Source: Caballeronia sp. INDeC2 (lineage in GTDB: Bacteria > Pseudomonadota > Gammaproteobacteria > Burkholderiales > Burkholderiaceae). From it: 64,000 bases of DNA. Location of the stretch: positions 1 through 64,000 of the forward strand of contig NZ_JALQDG010000003.1 of assembly GCF_023631325.1 (NCBI RefSeq), written 5' to 3'. This document shows positions 29,538 to 37,768 of this stretch, in pieces. Position 1 is the first letter of the stretch, and each line of letters begins with the position of its first letter. The notes under the pieces were generated by a model, which was given only the letters and a program-made list of their open reading frames with translations, did no database searches and had not been told where the DNA came from. Position numbers and translations under genes: made by a program.

Positions 29538-31082
29538 TCAGAAGCGCGGCAATTCGGGATGCGGCAACAGCCCGCCCCGGACATGCATCTTGCCGTACTC
29601 CGCACAGCGCGCGCGCGTCGGAATGCCCTTGTCGGGATTGAGCAGACCCGGCGGATCGAACGCGCGCTTGACCGCGAAAAACGCGTCGCGCTCTTCCGGC
29701 GAGAACTGCACGCACATCGAATTGATCTTCTCGATGCCGACGCCATGCTCGCCCGTCACCGTGCCGCCCAGCTCGACGCAACACTCGAGGATGTCGCAGC
29801 CGAACGCTTCGGCGCGATGCCATTCATCGAGATCGTTGCCGTTGAAGAGAATCAGCGGGTGCATGTTGCCGTCGCCGGCATGGAACACGTTGATGCAGCG
29901 CAGCGCGTACTTCCGCTCCATCTCTTCGATGCGCTTGAGCAGCGGCCCGATCGCGCGGCGTGGCACGGTGCCGTCCATGCAGTAATAGTCCGGCGAGATG
30001 CGGCCCGCCGCCGGAAACGCGTTCTTGCGGCCCGACCAGAATTTCAGCCGCTCGGCTTCGGAACGCGAGATCTGGATGCGCGATGCGCCGTGCTCGCGCA
30101 AGACCGCCGTCATGCGGACGATTTCCTCGGCGACTTCGTCATGCGTGCCGTCGGATTCGCACAGCAGGATCGCGGCGGCATCGACGTCGTAGCCTGCGTT
30201 GACGAACTCTTCGACGGCGCGCGTCGCGGGTTTGTCCATCATTTCGAGGCCCGCCGGGATGATGCCCGCGGCGATGATGGCAGCGACGGCGTCGCCGCCT
30301 TTCACGACATCGTCGAAGCTCGCCATGATGACCTGCGCCGTTTGCGGCTTCGGGATCAGCTTGACGGTGATCTCGGTGACGATCGCGAACATGCCTTCGC
30401 TGCCGATCAGCACCGCGAGCAGATCGAGACCCGGCGCATCGGGGCCGAGCGAGCCGAACTCGACGACATCGCCGTCCATCGTCACCGCGCGCACGCGCAG
30501 GACGTTGTGCACGGTGAGGCCGTATTTCAGGCAATGCACGCCGCCGGAATTCTCGGAAACATTGCCGCCGATCGTGCACGCGATCTGCGACGACGGATCG
30601 GGCGCGTAATACAGACCGTAGGGCGCGGCCGCTTCCGAAATGGCGAGATTGCGCACGCCCGGTTGCACGGTCGCGGTGCGCGCGTACGGATCGACTTCGA
30701 CGATTTTGCGAAAGCGCGCCAGCGACAGCACGATGCCGTGGCGAATCGGCATCGCGCCACCGGAGAGGCCGGTGCCCGCGCCGCGCGGGACGATCGGAAT
30801 GGAAAGCCGCGCGCAGATCTGCACGACGCGCTGCACCTGCGCCTCGGTTTCCGGCAGCGCCACCGCGAGCGGCAGACGCCGGTACGCGGCGAGGCCATCG
30901 CATTCATACGGGGCGGTGTCTTCGTCGCGAAAGAGCAGACAGTGCGTCGGCAGCACGGCCATCAGCGCCTGCACGACTTCACGCTGGCGCGCGGCGAGCT
31001 GATCTTCGGTCAGTTCGGGCGCGTCCTCGTGCGGCAGGTTGGGCGACATCTGCTCGGCCTTGAGCTCGTCGGGTGCGTTCAT
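29538..31082 (-). CDS. glcD: Glycolate oxidase FAD subunit GlcD
   Basis: A 514-residue catalytic flavoprotein oxidising glycolate (or D-lactate) to glyoxylate (or pyruvate). The FAD-binding segment PRGAGTGLSGGA, GGNVSENSGG and GSEGMFAIVTEITV, and the C-terminal HAGDGNMHP and TGEHGVGIEK, define the GlcD/LDH-D family. It forms one unit with glcE and glcF, separated from glcE by about 140 nt. The ordering (dld-like, glcD, glcE, glcF) suggests one transcript. Confidence 0.95.
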   Translation of the reverse strand: MNAPDELKAEQMSPNLPHEDAPELTEDQLAARQREVVQALMAVLPTHCLLFRDEDTAPYECDGLAAYRRLPLAVALPETEAQVQRVVQICARLSIPIVPRGAGTGLSGGAMPIRHGIVLSLARFRKIVEVDPYARTATVQPGVRNLAISEAAAPYGLYYAPDPSSQIACTIGGNVSENSGGVHCLKYGLTVHNVLRVRAVTMDGDVVEFGSLGPDAPGLDLLAVLIGSEGMFAIVTEITVKLIPKPQTAQVIMASFDDVVKGGDAVAAIIAAGIIPAGLEMMDKPATRAVEEFVNAGYDVDAAAILLCESDGTHDEVAEEIVRMTAVLREHGASRIQISRSEAERLKFWSGRKNAFPAAGRISPDYYCMDGTVPRRAIGPLLKRIEEMERKYALRCINVFHAGDGNMHPLILFNGNDLDEWHRAEAFGCDILECCVELGGTVTGEHGVGIEKINSMCVQFSPEERDAFFAVKRAFDPPGLLNPDKGIPTRARCAEYGKMHVRGGLLPHPELPRF

Positions 31083-31146
31083 GTCTCCTCCTTTTGATGC
31101 TTGCGCTGTCGATGGCGCTTATTTCATGCGTGCATCTTGCGCTTCT

Positions 31147-32565
31147 TCAGCCTTCGAAAGTGAAGATTTTCCCGGGGTTCATCAGGTTTCTCGGATCGAG
31201 CGCCTGTTTGATGGCGCGCATCGTCGCGATGGCGTCCTCGCCGTGCTCCTCGATCATGAAGCTCATCTTGTGCAGCCCGACGCCGTGTTCGCCGGTGCAC
31301 GTGCCGCCCATCTCGAGCGCCCGTCCGACGATGCGCCGGTTGATACGCTCGGCTTCTTCCATCTCCTGGGGCTTGTCGGGATCGAGCAGCATCGCGACGT
31401 GAAAATTGCCGTCGCCGACATGACCGACGATCGGGCTCGGCAAGTACGAGCCTTGCAGATCCTTCTCCGTTTCCTCGACACATTCGGCGAGACGCGAGAT
31501 CGGCACGCAGACGTCAGTGGTGACGGCGCGGCAGCCGGGCTTCAGTTGCAGCATCGCGAAATACGCCGAATGGCGCGCGTTCCAGAGACGGCTGCGGTCT
31601 TCGGGGCGCGTCGCCCATTCGAAGTCCTCGCCCTTGTTCTCCGCGGCGATGTCCTGCACGGTCTGCGCCTGTTCCTTGACGCCGGATTCGGTGCCGTGGA
31701 ACTCGAAGAACAGCATCGGCGATTCGCGCAGCGTCAGATTCGAGTGACGGTTGATGGCGCGCACGGCGAGCTTGTCGACGAATTCGACGCGCGCGATCGG
31801 CACGCCCATTTGAATGGTTTCGATGACGGCGCGCACGGCGTCTCCCATCGACGGAAATGCGCACACGGCCGCCGAAATCGCCTCGGGCTGCGGATAGAGC
31901 CGCACCGTGATTTCGGTGATGACGCCGAGCGTGCCTTCCGAGCCGACGAAAAGACGCGTGAGGTCATACCCCGCGGACGATTTGCGCGCGCGCGTGCCGG
32001 TTTTGATGACGCGGCCATCGGCGAGCACGACGGTGAGGCCGAGGACGTTTTCGCGCATCGTGCCGTAGCGTACGGCGTTGGTGCCCGACGCGCGTGTCGC
32101 GGACATCCCGCCGATGCTCGCGTCCGCGCCGGGATCGATCGGGAAGAAGAGGCCGGTGTCCTTGAGCGCTTCGTTCAGCTGCTTGCGGGAGATGCCGGGT
32201 TGTACCGTCACCGTGAGATCTTCGGCGTTGATCGCGATGATCTGGTTCATCTCGGACAGGTCGATGGAGACGCCGCCCTGGACCGCGAGCAAGTGGCCTT
32301 CGAGCGAGGAGCCGTTGCCGTAGGGGATGATCGGGACGTTGTGTTCGGCGCAGAATTTCACGATCGTCTGCACTTCCTCGGTGCTGCGCGCATAGACGAC
32401 GGCGTCGGGGAGTTGCGGATCGAACGGCGATTCGTCGCGGCCGTGGTGTTCGCGCACTGCCTGGGCGGTCGAGACGCGGTCGGCGAATGCTTGCTTCAGG
32501 GCTTCGAGCAACGCGGCGGGAAAGGGGCGTTTTTCGAGCGCCTGGTGTTCGGCGGGATGGTTCAC
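31147..32565 (-). CDS. FAD-linked D-lactate/2-hydroxyacid dehydrogenase
   Basis: A 472-residue flavoprotein of the same family as GlcD but closer to mitochondrial-type D-lactate dehydrogenase (cytochrome). Motifs are PYGNGSSLEGH, GGMSATRASGTNAVRYG, GSEGTLGVITEITV, GHVGDGNFHVAML and TGEHGVGLHK. It precedes glcD by 64 nt, so two alternative FAD oxidases share one operon. Which of D-lactate, glycolate or D-2-hydroxyglutarate it prefers cannot be read from sequence. Confidence 0.9.
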   Translation of the reverse strand: MNHPAEHQALEKRPFPAALLEALKQAFADRVSTAQAVREHHGRDESPFDPQLPDAVVYARSTEEVQTIVKFCAEHNVPIIPYGNGSSLEGHLLAVQGGVSIDLSEMNQIIAINAEDLTVTVQPGISRKQLNEALKDTGLFFPIDPGADASIGGMSATRASGTNAVRYGTMRENVLGLTVVLADGRVIKTGTRARKSSAGYDLTRLFVGSEGTLGVITEITVRLYPQPEAISAAVCAFPSMGDAVRAVIETIQMGVPIARVEFVDKLAVRAINRHSNLTLRESPMLFFEFHGTESGVKEQAQTVQDIAAENKGEDFEWATRPEDRSRLWNARHSAYFAMLQLKPGCRAVTTDVCVPISRLAECVEETEKDLQGSYLPSPIVGHVGDGNFHVAMLLDPDKPQEMEEAERINRRIVGRALEMGGTCTGEHGVGLHKMSFMIEEHGEDAIATMRAIKQALDPRNLMNPGKIFTFEG

Positions 32566-32772
32566 AAGGTGTCTCCGGGGCGGTGCGGATTTGCGTTCTT
32601 GCTTGCGCGCTTGGTATGAGCGTTGCGGTTTCGCGTGATGCCTTGCGAGTGGCTCGCTTTATCTCGTTCTGCGATCGGTGCGAAAGACGTATAGCGTTTA
32701 TCTCATTTTACGCCGTCGGTGGGAAGGCCTGCTGGGCGGGGTTTTTCGGGCGTTTTGGATTGTGGGCCTGCC

Positions 32773-32778
32773 TATAAT
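32773..32778 (+). promoter_or_regulatory. -10 element of the cobalamin adenosyltransferase promoter
   Basis: A perfect TATAAT is found 36 nt before the start codon in the divergent gap. The matching -35 is poor (GCGTTT at 17-nt spacing), so only the -10 is called. Confidence 0.55.
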
Positions 32779-32814
32779 GGATCGGATTTTTGTCTGCTTA
32801 CCAGGGAGTCAGCG

Positions 32815-33372
32815 ATGGGTAACCGCTTGAGCAAGATCACTACGCGTACCGGCGACGATGGAACGACAGGGTTGGGCGATGGGAGCCGCGTTTCTAAAGA
32901 CGATGCGCGGATTGCTGCCATTGGGGATGTCGATGAATTGAATTCCAGTATTGGCGTGCTTTTGTGCGAGCCGATGCCTACGGACGTGCGGGACGCGTTG
33001 ACGCAGATTCAAAATGATTTGTTTGATCTTGGTGGGGAGCTGTCAATTCCTGGGCATTCGATGATTCAGATTTCTCATCTTGCTCAACTGGATGCGTGGC
33101 TGGAAGAGTACAACGCGACGTTGCCGCCACTCAAAGAATTCATTTTGCCGGGCGGGTCGAGGGCGGCGTCGTTGGCGCATGTGGCACGGACGGTTTGTCG
33201 GAGGGCGGAGAGGGGGATTGTGGCGTTGGGGCGTGGAGAAGTCGCGGGAGTTAATGAGGCGCCGCGGAGGTATGTGAATAGGTTGTCGGATTTGCTTTTT
33301 GTGTTGGCGAGAGTCCTGAATAGATCTGACGGCGGTACTGAACCTCTATGGAATCATGAGCGAACGCAATAG
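32815..33372 (+). CDS. Cob(I)yrinic acid a,c-diamide adenosyltransferase, PduO type
   Basis: A 185-residue ATP:corrinoid adenosyltransferase making adenosylcobalamin. The ATP-binding start TRTGDDGTTGLGDG, GDVDELNSSIG and RTVCRRAERGIVALG are the PduO/MMAB signatures. Its codon use is unusual for the window: third positions are often G or T and the coding strand is strongly G-rich. It is convergent with the DAHP synthase gene across a 473-nt gap. No cobalamin riboswitch is seen upstream. SD-like GGGAG lies at 32803-32808. Confidence 0.93.
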   Translation: MGNRLSKITTRTGDDGTTGLGDGSRVSKDDARIAAIGDVDELNSSIGVLLCEPMPTDVRDALTQIQNDLFDLGGELSIPGHSMIQISHLAQLDAWLEEYNATLPPLKEFILPGGSRAASLAHVARTVCRRAERGIVALGRGEVAGVNEAPRRYVNRLSDLLFVLARVLNRSDGGTEPLWNHERTQ

Positions 33373-33845
33373 TAACCTTCGTCTTTAAATCAACGTTTTG
33401 CAGCGACTAACTCTTAGGCGGCCGATCGCCTTATCAAGAATGCATGATCGCATTGATTCAGGCGAATATTATTTTGCCGTCGCCTTTGATTTACTGAGCG
33501 CAATGTACTAAACAAATCTTACTTTGACGACGTCTGGTTTTATGTCTAGCGAAACGTTTGTCCAACTTGCCTTGAAAAGATTTCTGGTTAGCGACTATGA
33601 GCGTTGGATAAGGATTGTTTAATATCATGCATTTCGCGCTGGATTTCCGCTTCGGGCAGAGCTAATGGAGATTGTGTACGAAGATCACGACCCGCTTGGA
33701 CATAAGGCAGAAGCGGAGAGTCTCGGAGTCAATGCGTCGGCCTTGCAAGATTCCCCGGAGCTTAGGCTCCGATAGCAAATCCTTTCCTGGACGAAGTCGA
33801 CACTGAATCAGCATCGTGTCGACCGTCCATCGGCCACGGCAAATC
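33373..33845. other. 473-nt A+T-rich gap between convergent genes
   Basis: Base composition is visibly lower in GC than the rest of the window. A CGGAGC/GCTCCG hairpin with a TTAG loop lies at 33756-33771. Short ORFs (for example 33665-33775 on the plus strand and 33662-33868 on the minus strand) have no recognisable family. It could be decayed former coding sequence, but I can support no gene. Confidence 0.5.
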
Positions 33846-34919
33846 TTAGTTCCCTCCCCCTCTGGCAACTCTGCGCTGCTTGACCGCCTCCGCCAACCCT
33901 TCCAGCACCTTCACACTCTCTTCCCACCCAATACAAGCATCAGTAACGCTCTGCCCATACGTAAGCTCGCACCCTTCCTTCAAATCCTGCCGCCCAGCAA
34001 CAAGATGCGACTCCACCATCACCCCCACGATCCGCTCATCCCCAGCAGCCAGTTGCTTGCCAATATCCTCACAAACCGGAATCTGATTCTCATGCCTCTT
34101 CGAGCTATTGGCATGACTCGCGTCGATCATCAGCCGCGCAGCTAATCCAGCCTTCCCGATATCGCTACAAGCAGCATCCACACTCGCCGCATCGTAATTA
34201 GGCGCTTTTCCCCCGCGCAAAATGATATGGCAATCCTCATTCCCCGCGGTAGAAACAATCGCTGAATGCCCGCCTTTAGTAACGGACAGGAAATGATGCG
34301 ATTGCGATGCTGCCTTGATCGCATCCACAGCAATCTTCACATTCCCGTCAGTACCATTTTTGAACCCGACCGGGCAAGACAGACCGGACGCAAGCTCACG
34401 ATGCACTTGCGACTCCGTAGTCCGCGCCCCAATCGCCCCCCAAGAAATTAGATCGGCGATGTACTGGGGACTAATCATGTCGAGATACTCCGTCCCCGCA
34501 GGCAATCCAAGCTCATTGATATGCATGAGTAACTCGCGCGCGGCCCTCAACCCATCATTGATCTTGAAACTGTTATCCATATACGGATCGTTGATCAGCC
34601 CCTTCCATCCAACGGTCGTCCGCGGCTTCTCGAAATACACCCGCATCACGATCTCCAGTTCCCCCGCGAACCGCTTACGCTGCTCGATCAACCTCCCCGC
34701 ATACTCCATCGCTGCCTTCGGATCATGAATCGAGCAAGGCCCGATGATGACGATCAACCGGTCATCCATCCCATGAAGAATGCGATGCATCGATTGCCGC
34801 GCGGTGTAGATCAGCTCCGACACCGGCTCGGCGCAAGGGAATTCGCGGATCAGATGCGCGGGCGGGGTCAGCTCTTTCAATTCGCGGATGCGGACATCAT
34901 CGGTATTGTGCGGGGGCAT
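33846..34919 (-). CDS. aroG: 3-deoxy-7-phosphoheptulonate (DAHP) synthase, class I
   Basis: A 357-residue first enzyme of the shikimate pathway, joining PEP and erythrose 4-phosphate. Family landmarks are IIGPCSIHDPKAAMEYA, GFKNGTDGNVKIAVDAI, GGKAPNYD and DASHANSSK, with the metal ligands Cys, His, Glu and Asp in place. It is preceded by a complete-looking attenuator: promoter (35129-35158), aromatic leader peptide (35011-35091) and terminator (34962-34994). Codon use is atypical and the coding strand G-rich, like the convergent adenosyltransferase. Which aromatic amino acid inhibits the enzyme cannot be read here; the symbol aroG is generic. Confidence 0.95.
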   Translation of the reverse strand: MPPHNTDDVRIRELKELTPPAHLIREFPCAEPVSELIYTARQSMHRILHGMDDRLIVIIGPCSIHDPKAAMEYAGRLIEQRKRFAGELEIVMRVYFEKPRTTVGWKGLINDPYMDNSFKINDGLRAARELLMHINELGLPAGTEYLDMISPQYIADLISWGAIGARTTESQVHRELASGLSCPVGFKNGTDGNVKIAVDAIKAASQSHHFLSVTKGGHSAIVSTAGNEDCHIILRGGKAPNYDAASVDAACSDIGKAGLAARLMIDASHANSSKRHENQIPVCEDIGKQLAAGDERIVGVMVESHLVAGRQDLKEGCELTYGQSVTDACIGWEESVKVLEGLAEAVKQRRVARGGGN

Positions 34920-34961
34920 GTCGGTTCTCCAACGGCAGCGTTCTAATCAAACTATGAGACG

Positions 34962-34994
34962 AAAAAAAACCGCCAGACTCGCTGGCGGTTTTTT
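34962..34994 (-). terminator. Attenuator terminator upstream of the DAHP synthase gene
   Basis: On the minus strand CCGCCAG (34988-34982) pairs with CTGGCGG (34976-34970) over a 5-nt loop. The stem is extended by A-T pairs and followed by eight Us (34969-34962). It ends 42 nt before the aroG ATG, inside the leader. Its 5' arm can pair instead with CGCTGGCGG at 35048-35040 in the leader ORF, the arrangement expected of an attenuator. Confidence 0.88.
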
Positions 34995-35010
34995 CGGGAA
35001 TTCGGTCTGT

Positions 35011-35091
35011 TCAACCTGTGTACGACTCACCCTCTCGATCCGCCAGCGGCTTGAGATGCCAAAAGAAATAAAAGTAAAACTTGGCGGACAT
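35011..35091 (-). CDS. Aromatic amino acid leader peptide (attenuator of DAHP synthase)
   Basis: A 26-codon ORF on the minus strand, ATG at 35091-35089 and TGA at 35013-35011, between a good promoter and the terminator preceding aroG. Residues 5-11 are FYFYFFW, that is four Phe, two Tyr and one Trp in seven codons; residues 1-4 are MSAK and the tail contains one more Tyr. The antiterminator arm overlaps codons 15-18, just after the aromatic run. Ribosomes stalled by lack of charged Phe-, Tyr- or Trp-tRNA would leave it free; ribosomes reaching the stop codon would mask it. Its own SD is weak. The design parallels pheL and trpL. Confidence 0.88.
   Translation of the reverse strand: MSAKFYFYFFWHLKPLADREGESYTG
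35040..35048 (-). promoter_or_regulatory. Antiterminator arm within the leader ORF
   Basis: On the minus strand CGCTGGCGG (35048-35040) is exactly complementary to CCGCCAGCG (34988-34980), the 5' arm and loop edge of the terminator. Pairing of the two prevents terminator formation. Confidence 0.8.
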
Positions 35092-35128
35092 GGTGGACGA
35101 AGGCGTGTCGAAAAAAGTTGTGACTGCT

Positions 35129-35158
35129 TTTATAACCTCAAACGTACAGTGCTGACAA
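35129..35158 (-). promoter_or_regulatory. Sigma-70 promoter of the aroG leader transcript
   Basis: On the minus strand TTGTCA (35158-35153) and TATAAA (35134-35129) each match the consensus at five of six positions and are 18 nt apart. Transcription would begin near 35122, about 31 nt before the leader ATG. Confidence 0.75.
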
Positions 35159-35184
35159 CCCTGCTACGGCAAAAACGCGGACAA

Positions 35185-35234
35185 TCCGCATCGGACGACG
35201 CGGCCGCGCCGCAAACAAACCCGTCCGATGCGGA
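35185..35234 (-). terminator. Probable tldD terminator/inverted repeat
   Basis: A perfect 13-bp inverted repeat, TCCGCATCGGACG (35185-35197) against CGTCCGATGCGGA (35222-35234), with a 24-nt loop, lies 14 nt after the tldD stop on the minus strand. The U-rich stretch beyond is 10 nt away, so efficiency is uncertain. It separates tldD from the aroG promoter. Confidence 0.5.
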
Positions 35235-35247
35235 AAAACCGCATAAA

Positions 35248-36714
35248 TCACACCGTGCCGCCGACCGTCATCTTCTCGATGCGCAACGTCGGCTGACCGA
35301 CGCCCACCGGCACGCTCTGGCCTTCCTTGCCGCACACGCCGACGCCGCTATCGAGCGACATGTCGTTGCCGATCATCGTCACGTACTTGAGCGATTCCGG
35401 CCCGCTGCCGATCAGCGTCGCACCCTTCACCGGATACGTGATCTTGCCGTTCTCGATCATGTACGCCTCGGACGCCGAGAACACGAACTTGCCGTTGGTT
35501 ATATCGACCTGACCACCGCCGAAATTCACCGCGTACAAGCCGTTCTTCACCGAGGCGAGAATCTCCTGCGGGTCCTTGTCGCCGTTGAGCATGTACGTGT
35601 TCGTCATGCGCGGCATCGGCAGCGCGGCGTACGATTCGCGGCGGGCATTGCCCGTCACCGGCATTTTCATCAGGCGCGCGTTGAGCGAATCCTGGATGTA
35701 GCCCTTCAGAATGCCGTCCTCAATTAGCGTCGTGCACTGCGTCGGATTGCCTTCATCGTCGATGTTGAGCGAGCCGCGCCGATTCGGCAGCGTGCCGTCA
35801 TCGACCACGGTAACGCCCTTCGCCGCCACCTGTTCGCCGATCATCCCCGCGAAGGCCGACGATCCCTTGCGGTTGAAATCGCCCTCGAGTCCGTGTCCGA
35901 CCGCCTCGTGCAGCAGCACGCCCGGCCAGCCCGGTCCGAGCACGACGGTCATCGCGCCAGCGGGAGCCGGGCGCGCTTCGAGATTGACGAGCGCGGCGTG
36001 CACGGCATCGTCGACGTATTTGTTCAGGATGTCGTCGGTGAAATAGCCGTAATCGAAGCGACCGCCGCCGCCGCCCGTGCCGATTTCGCGCCGCCCGTTC
36101 TGCTCGGCGATGACCGTCACCGATACGCGCACGAGCGGACGCACGTCCGCCGCGAGCGCGCCGTCGCTGCGCGCGACGAGCACGACGTCGTACTCGCCGG
36201 CGAGACCCGCCATCACCTGCGTGATGCGCGGATCCTTGACGCGCGCCATCTGCTCGACGCGCTCCAGCAATTTGACCTTGGCGTTCGCATCGAGCGAATG
36301 CAGCGGATCGGCGGGCAGATAGAGATCGCGCCCCGACACGCCGGTGAGCGTGCTCGCCGGCTTGATCTTGTGCTTGCCGCCGCCCGCTTTGGCGATGGCG
36401 CGCGTCGCGATCGCGGCCTGGCGGATCGATTCGGGCGACAGATCGTCCGAATAGGCGAACGCCGTGCGCTCGCCGGACACGGCGCGCACGCCGACGCCCT
36501 GATCGATGCTGAAGCTGCCCGATTTGACGATGCCTTCTTCGAGACTCCAGGCCTCGCTGCGCGTGGACTGGAAATAAAGGTCCGCGTAATCGACACGATG
36601 CGTGAAGATTTCCGCGAGCGTGCGCGTGATCAGCCCTTCGTCAAGGCCGTAGGGCGTGAGCAAGACGTCCTTCGCCGTGACCAGATTCCGAATGCCGGGT
36701 TCGATGATGTTCAT
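35248..36714 (-). CDS. tldD: Metalloprotease TldD
   Basis: A 488-residue partner of TldE/PmbA in a cytosolic heterodimeric zinc protease that trims unfolded or modified peptides. The zinc motif [11 protein letters not shown] is present in LLHEAVGHG, and GSRRG-like turns ([14 protein letters not shown]) and the C-terminal [13 protein letters not shown] follow. It is the last gene of the minus-strand run yhdP-nit-tldD, an order shared with E. coli (yhdP-tldD). Confidence 0.96.
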   Translation of the reverse strand: MNIIEPGIRNLVTAKDVLLTPYGLDEGLITRTLAEIFTHRVDYADLYFQSTRSEAWSLEEGIVKSGSFSIDQGVGVRAVSGERTAFAYSDDLSPESIRQAAIATRAIAKAGGGKHKIKPASTLTGVSGRDLYLPADPLHSLDANAKVKLLERVEQMARVKDPRITQVMAGLAGEYDVVLVARSDGALAADVRPLVRVSVTVIAEQNGRREIGTGGGGGRFDYGYFTDDILNKYVDDAVHAALVNLEARPAPAGAMTVVLGPGWPGVLLHEAVGHGLEGDFNRKGSSAFAGMIGEQVAAKGVTVVDDGTLPNRRGSLNIDDEGNPTQCTTLIEDGILKGYIQDSLNARLMKMPVTGNARRESYAALPMPRMTNTYMLNGDKDPQEILASVKNGLYAVNFGGGQVDITNGKFVFSASEAYMIENGKITYPVKGATLIGSGPESLKYVTMIGNDMSLDSGVGVCGKEGQSVPVGVGQPTLRIEKMTVGGTV

Positions 36715-36862
36715 GCGGTGCCTATTGCGTGTTCTGTGACGAGTTCAATGATATTTCAGACGAATTGCAGACTATTCTACGGTCTGATCCAGTCGGTTCA
36801 TGTGCGGGGAGAAACCCGCGTCTTCAAGTCATCAGTTGGGTTGAGCCGAGTAAGCTGCGCGA

Positions 36863-37693
36863 TCACCCGATCACGCGATGTCGATAAGCCGGCAAGCTCT
36901 GCCGCACGGCCGCGATGCGTTGCAGATCGATGCCGCCCGCGACCACGCCCATGCCTTCATCCCTGACGGCGACGATCTCGCCCCACGGATCGATCAGCAT
37001 GCTGTGGCCCCATGTCCTGCGGCCGTTCTCGTGCCTGCCGCCCTGCGCCGCGGCGAGCACATAGCATTGATTTTCGACGGCGCGCGCCTTGAGGAGCGTC
37101 TCCCAATGCGCAGCGCCGGTCGTGTACGTGAACGCGGAAGGCACGACCATCAGCGCGCAATCGCCGAGCTTGCGGTACAGCTCGGGAAAGCGCAGGTCGT
37201 AGCACACCGACAATCCCACGCGCCCGAACGGCGCCTCGAACGTCCGCACTTCGCTGCCGGGACAAATGGTGCGCGCTTCGTCGAACGATTCCTCGCCCTT
37301 TTCGAAATTGAACAGATGAATCTTGTCGTAGCGCGCGACCTGTTTGCCCGCCGGGTCGAACACGAGCGTCGTGTTCAGCACGCGGTTCGGTTCGGGCGAT
37401 TGCAGCGGCAGCGTCCCGCCGATGATCCACACGCGATGCTCGCGCGAGGCATCGGACAGAAACTGCTGGATCGGGCCGGGGCCGGGCGTTTCGCGGATAG
37501 CGAGCTTGTCGGTGTCCTTGAAGCCCATGTAGCAGAAATATTCGGGCAGCAGTACCAGTTGAGCCCCCGCGCGCGCGGCTTCGGCGATGAGGCGGCCGGC
37601 GTCGGCCAGATTGCGGTCGCGGTCGGGCGTGCTGACCATTTGCAGCGCGGCGACCTGAAACGGGGCCGCGCTTTCGCTCGATCTTTCGCTCAT
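36863..37693 (-). CDS. Carbon-nitrogen hydrolase (Nit/omega-amidase-like)
   Basis: A 276-residue nitrilase-superfamily amidase with the Glu-Lys-Cys triad in LLPEYFCY, RYDKIHLFN and SVCYDLRFPELYR. It resembles Nit1/YafV-type proteins that repair deaminated glutathione or hydrolyse omega-amides. It sits between yhdP and tldD, as is common in beta-proteobacteria. The substrate is inferred from family only. Confidence 0.92.
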   Translation of the reverse strand: MSERSSESAAPFQVAALQMVSTPDRDRNLADAGRLIAEAARAGAQLVLLPEYFCYMGFKDTDKLAIRETPGPGPIQQFLSDASREHRVWIIGGTLPLQSPEPNRVLNTTLVFDPAGKQVARYDKIHLFNFEKGEESFDEARTICPGSEVRTFEAPFGRVGLSVCYDLRFPELYRKLGDCALMVVPSAFTYTTGAAHWETLLKARAVENQCYVLAAAQGGRHENGRRTWGHSMLIDPWGEIVAVRDEGMGVVAGGIDLQRIAAVRQSLPAYRHRVIG

Positions 37694-37768
37694 GTCTCTA
37701 TGCGCTGATAAGGGGGACGGTAAAGGGGACGAAAACGGCGTCGCCTGAAATCGTGCGAACGCCCGTTT

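Noticed and set aside
33373..33845. Possible dif/terminus site at the GC-skew switch between convergent genes
   Set aside because: Segments such as TTTAATATCATGCATT resemble dif only loosely; the skew change is explained by convergent gene orientation.
33662..33868. 68-codon ORF on the minus strand overlapping the 3' end of aroG
   Set aside because: No SD or family; the part in the AT-rich gap is probably non-coding or decayed.
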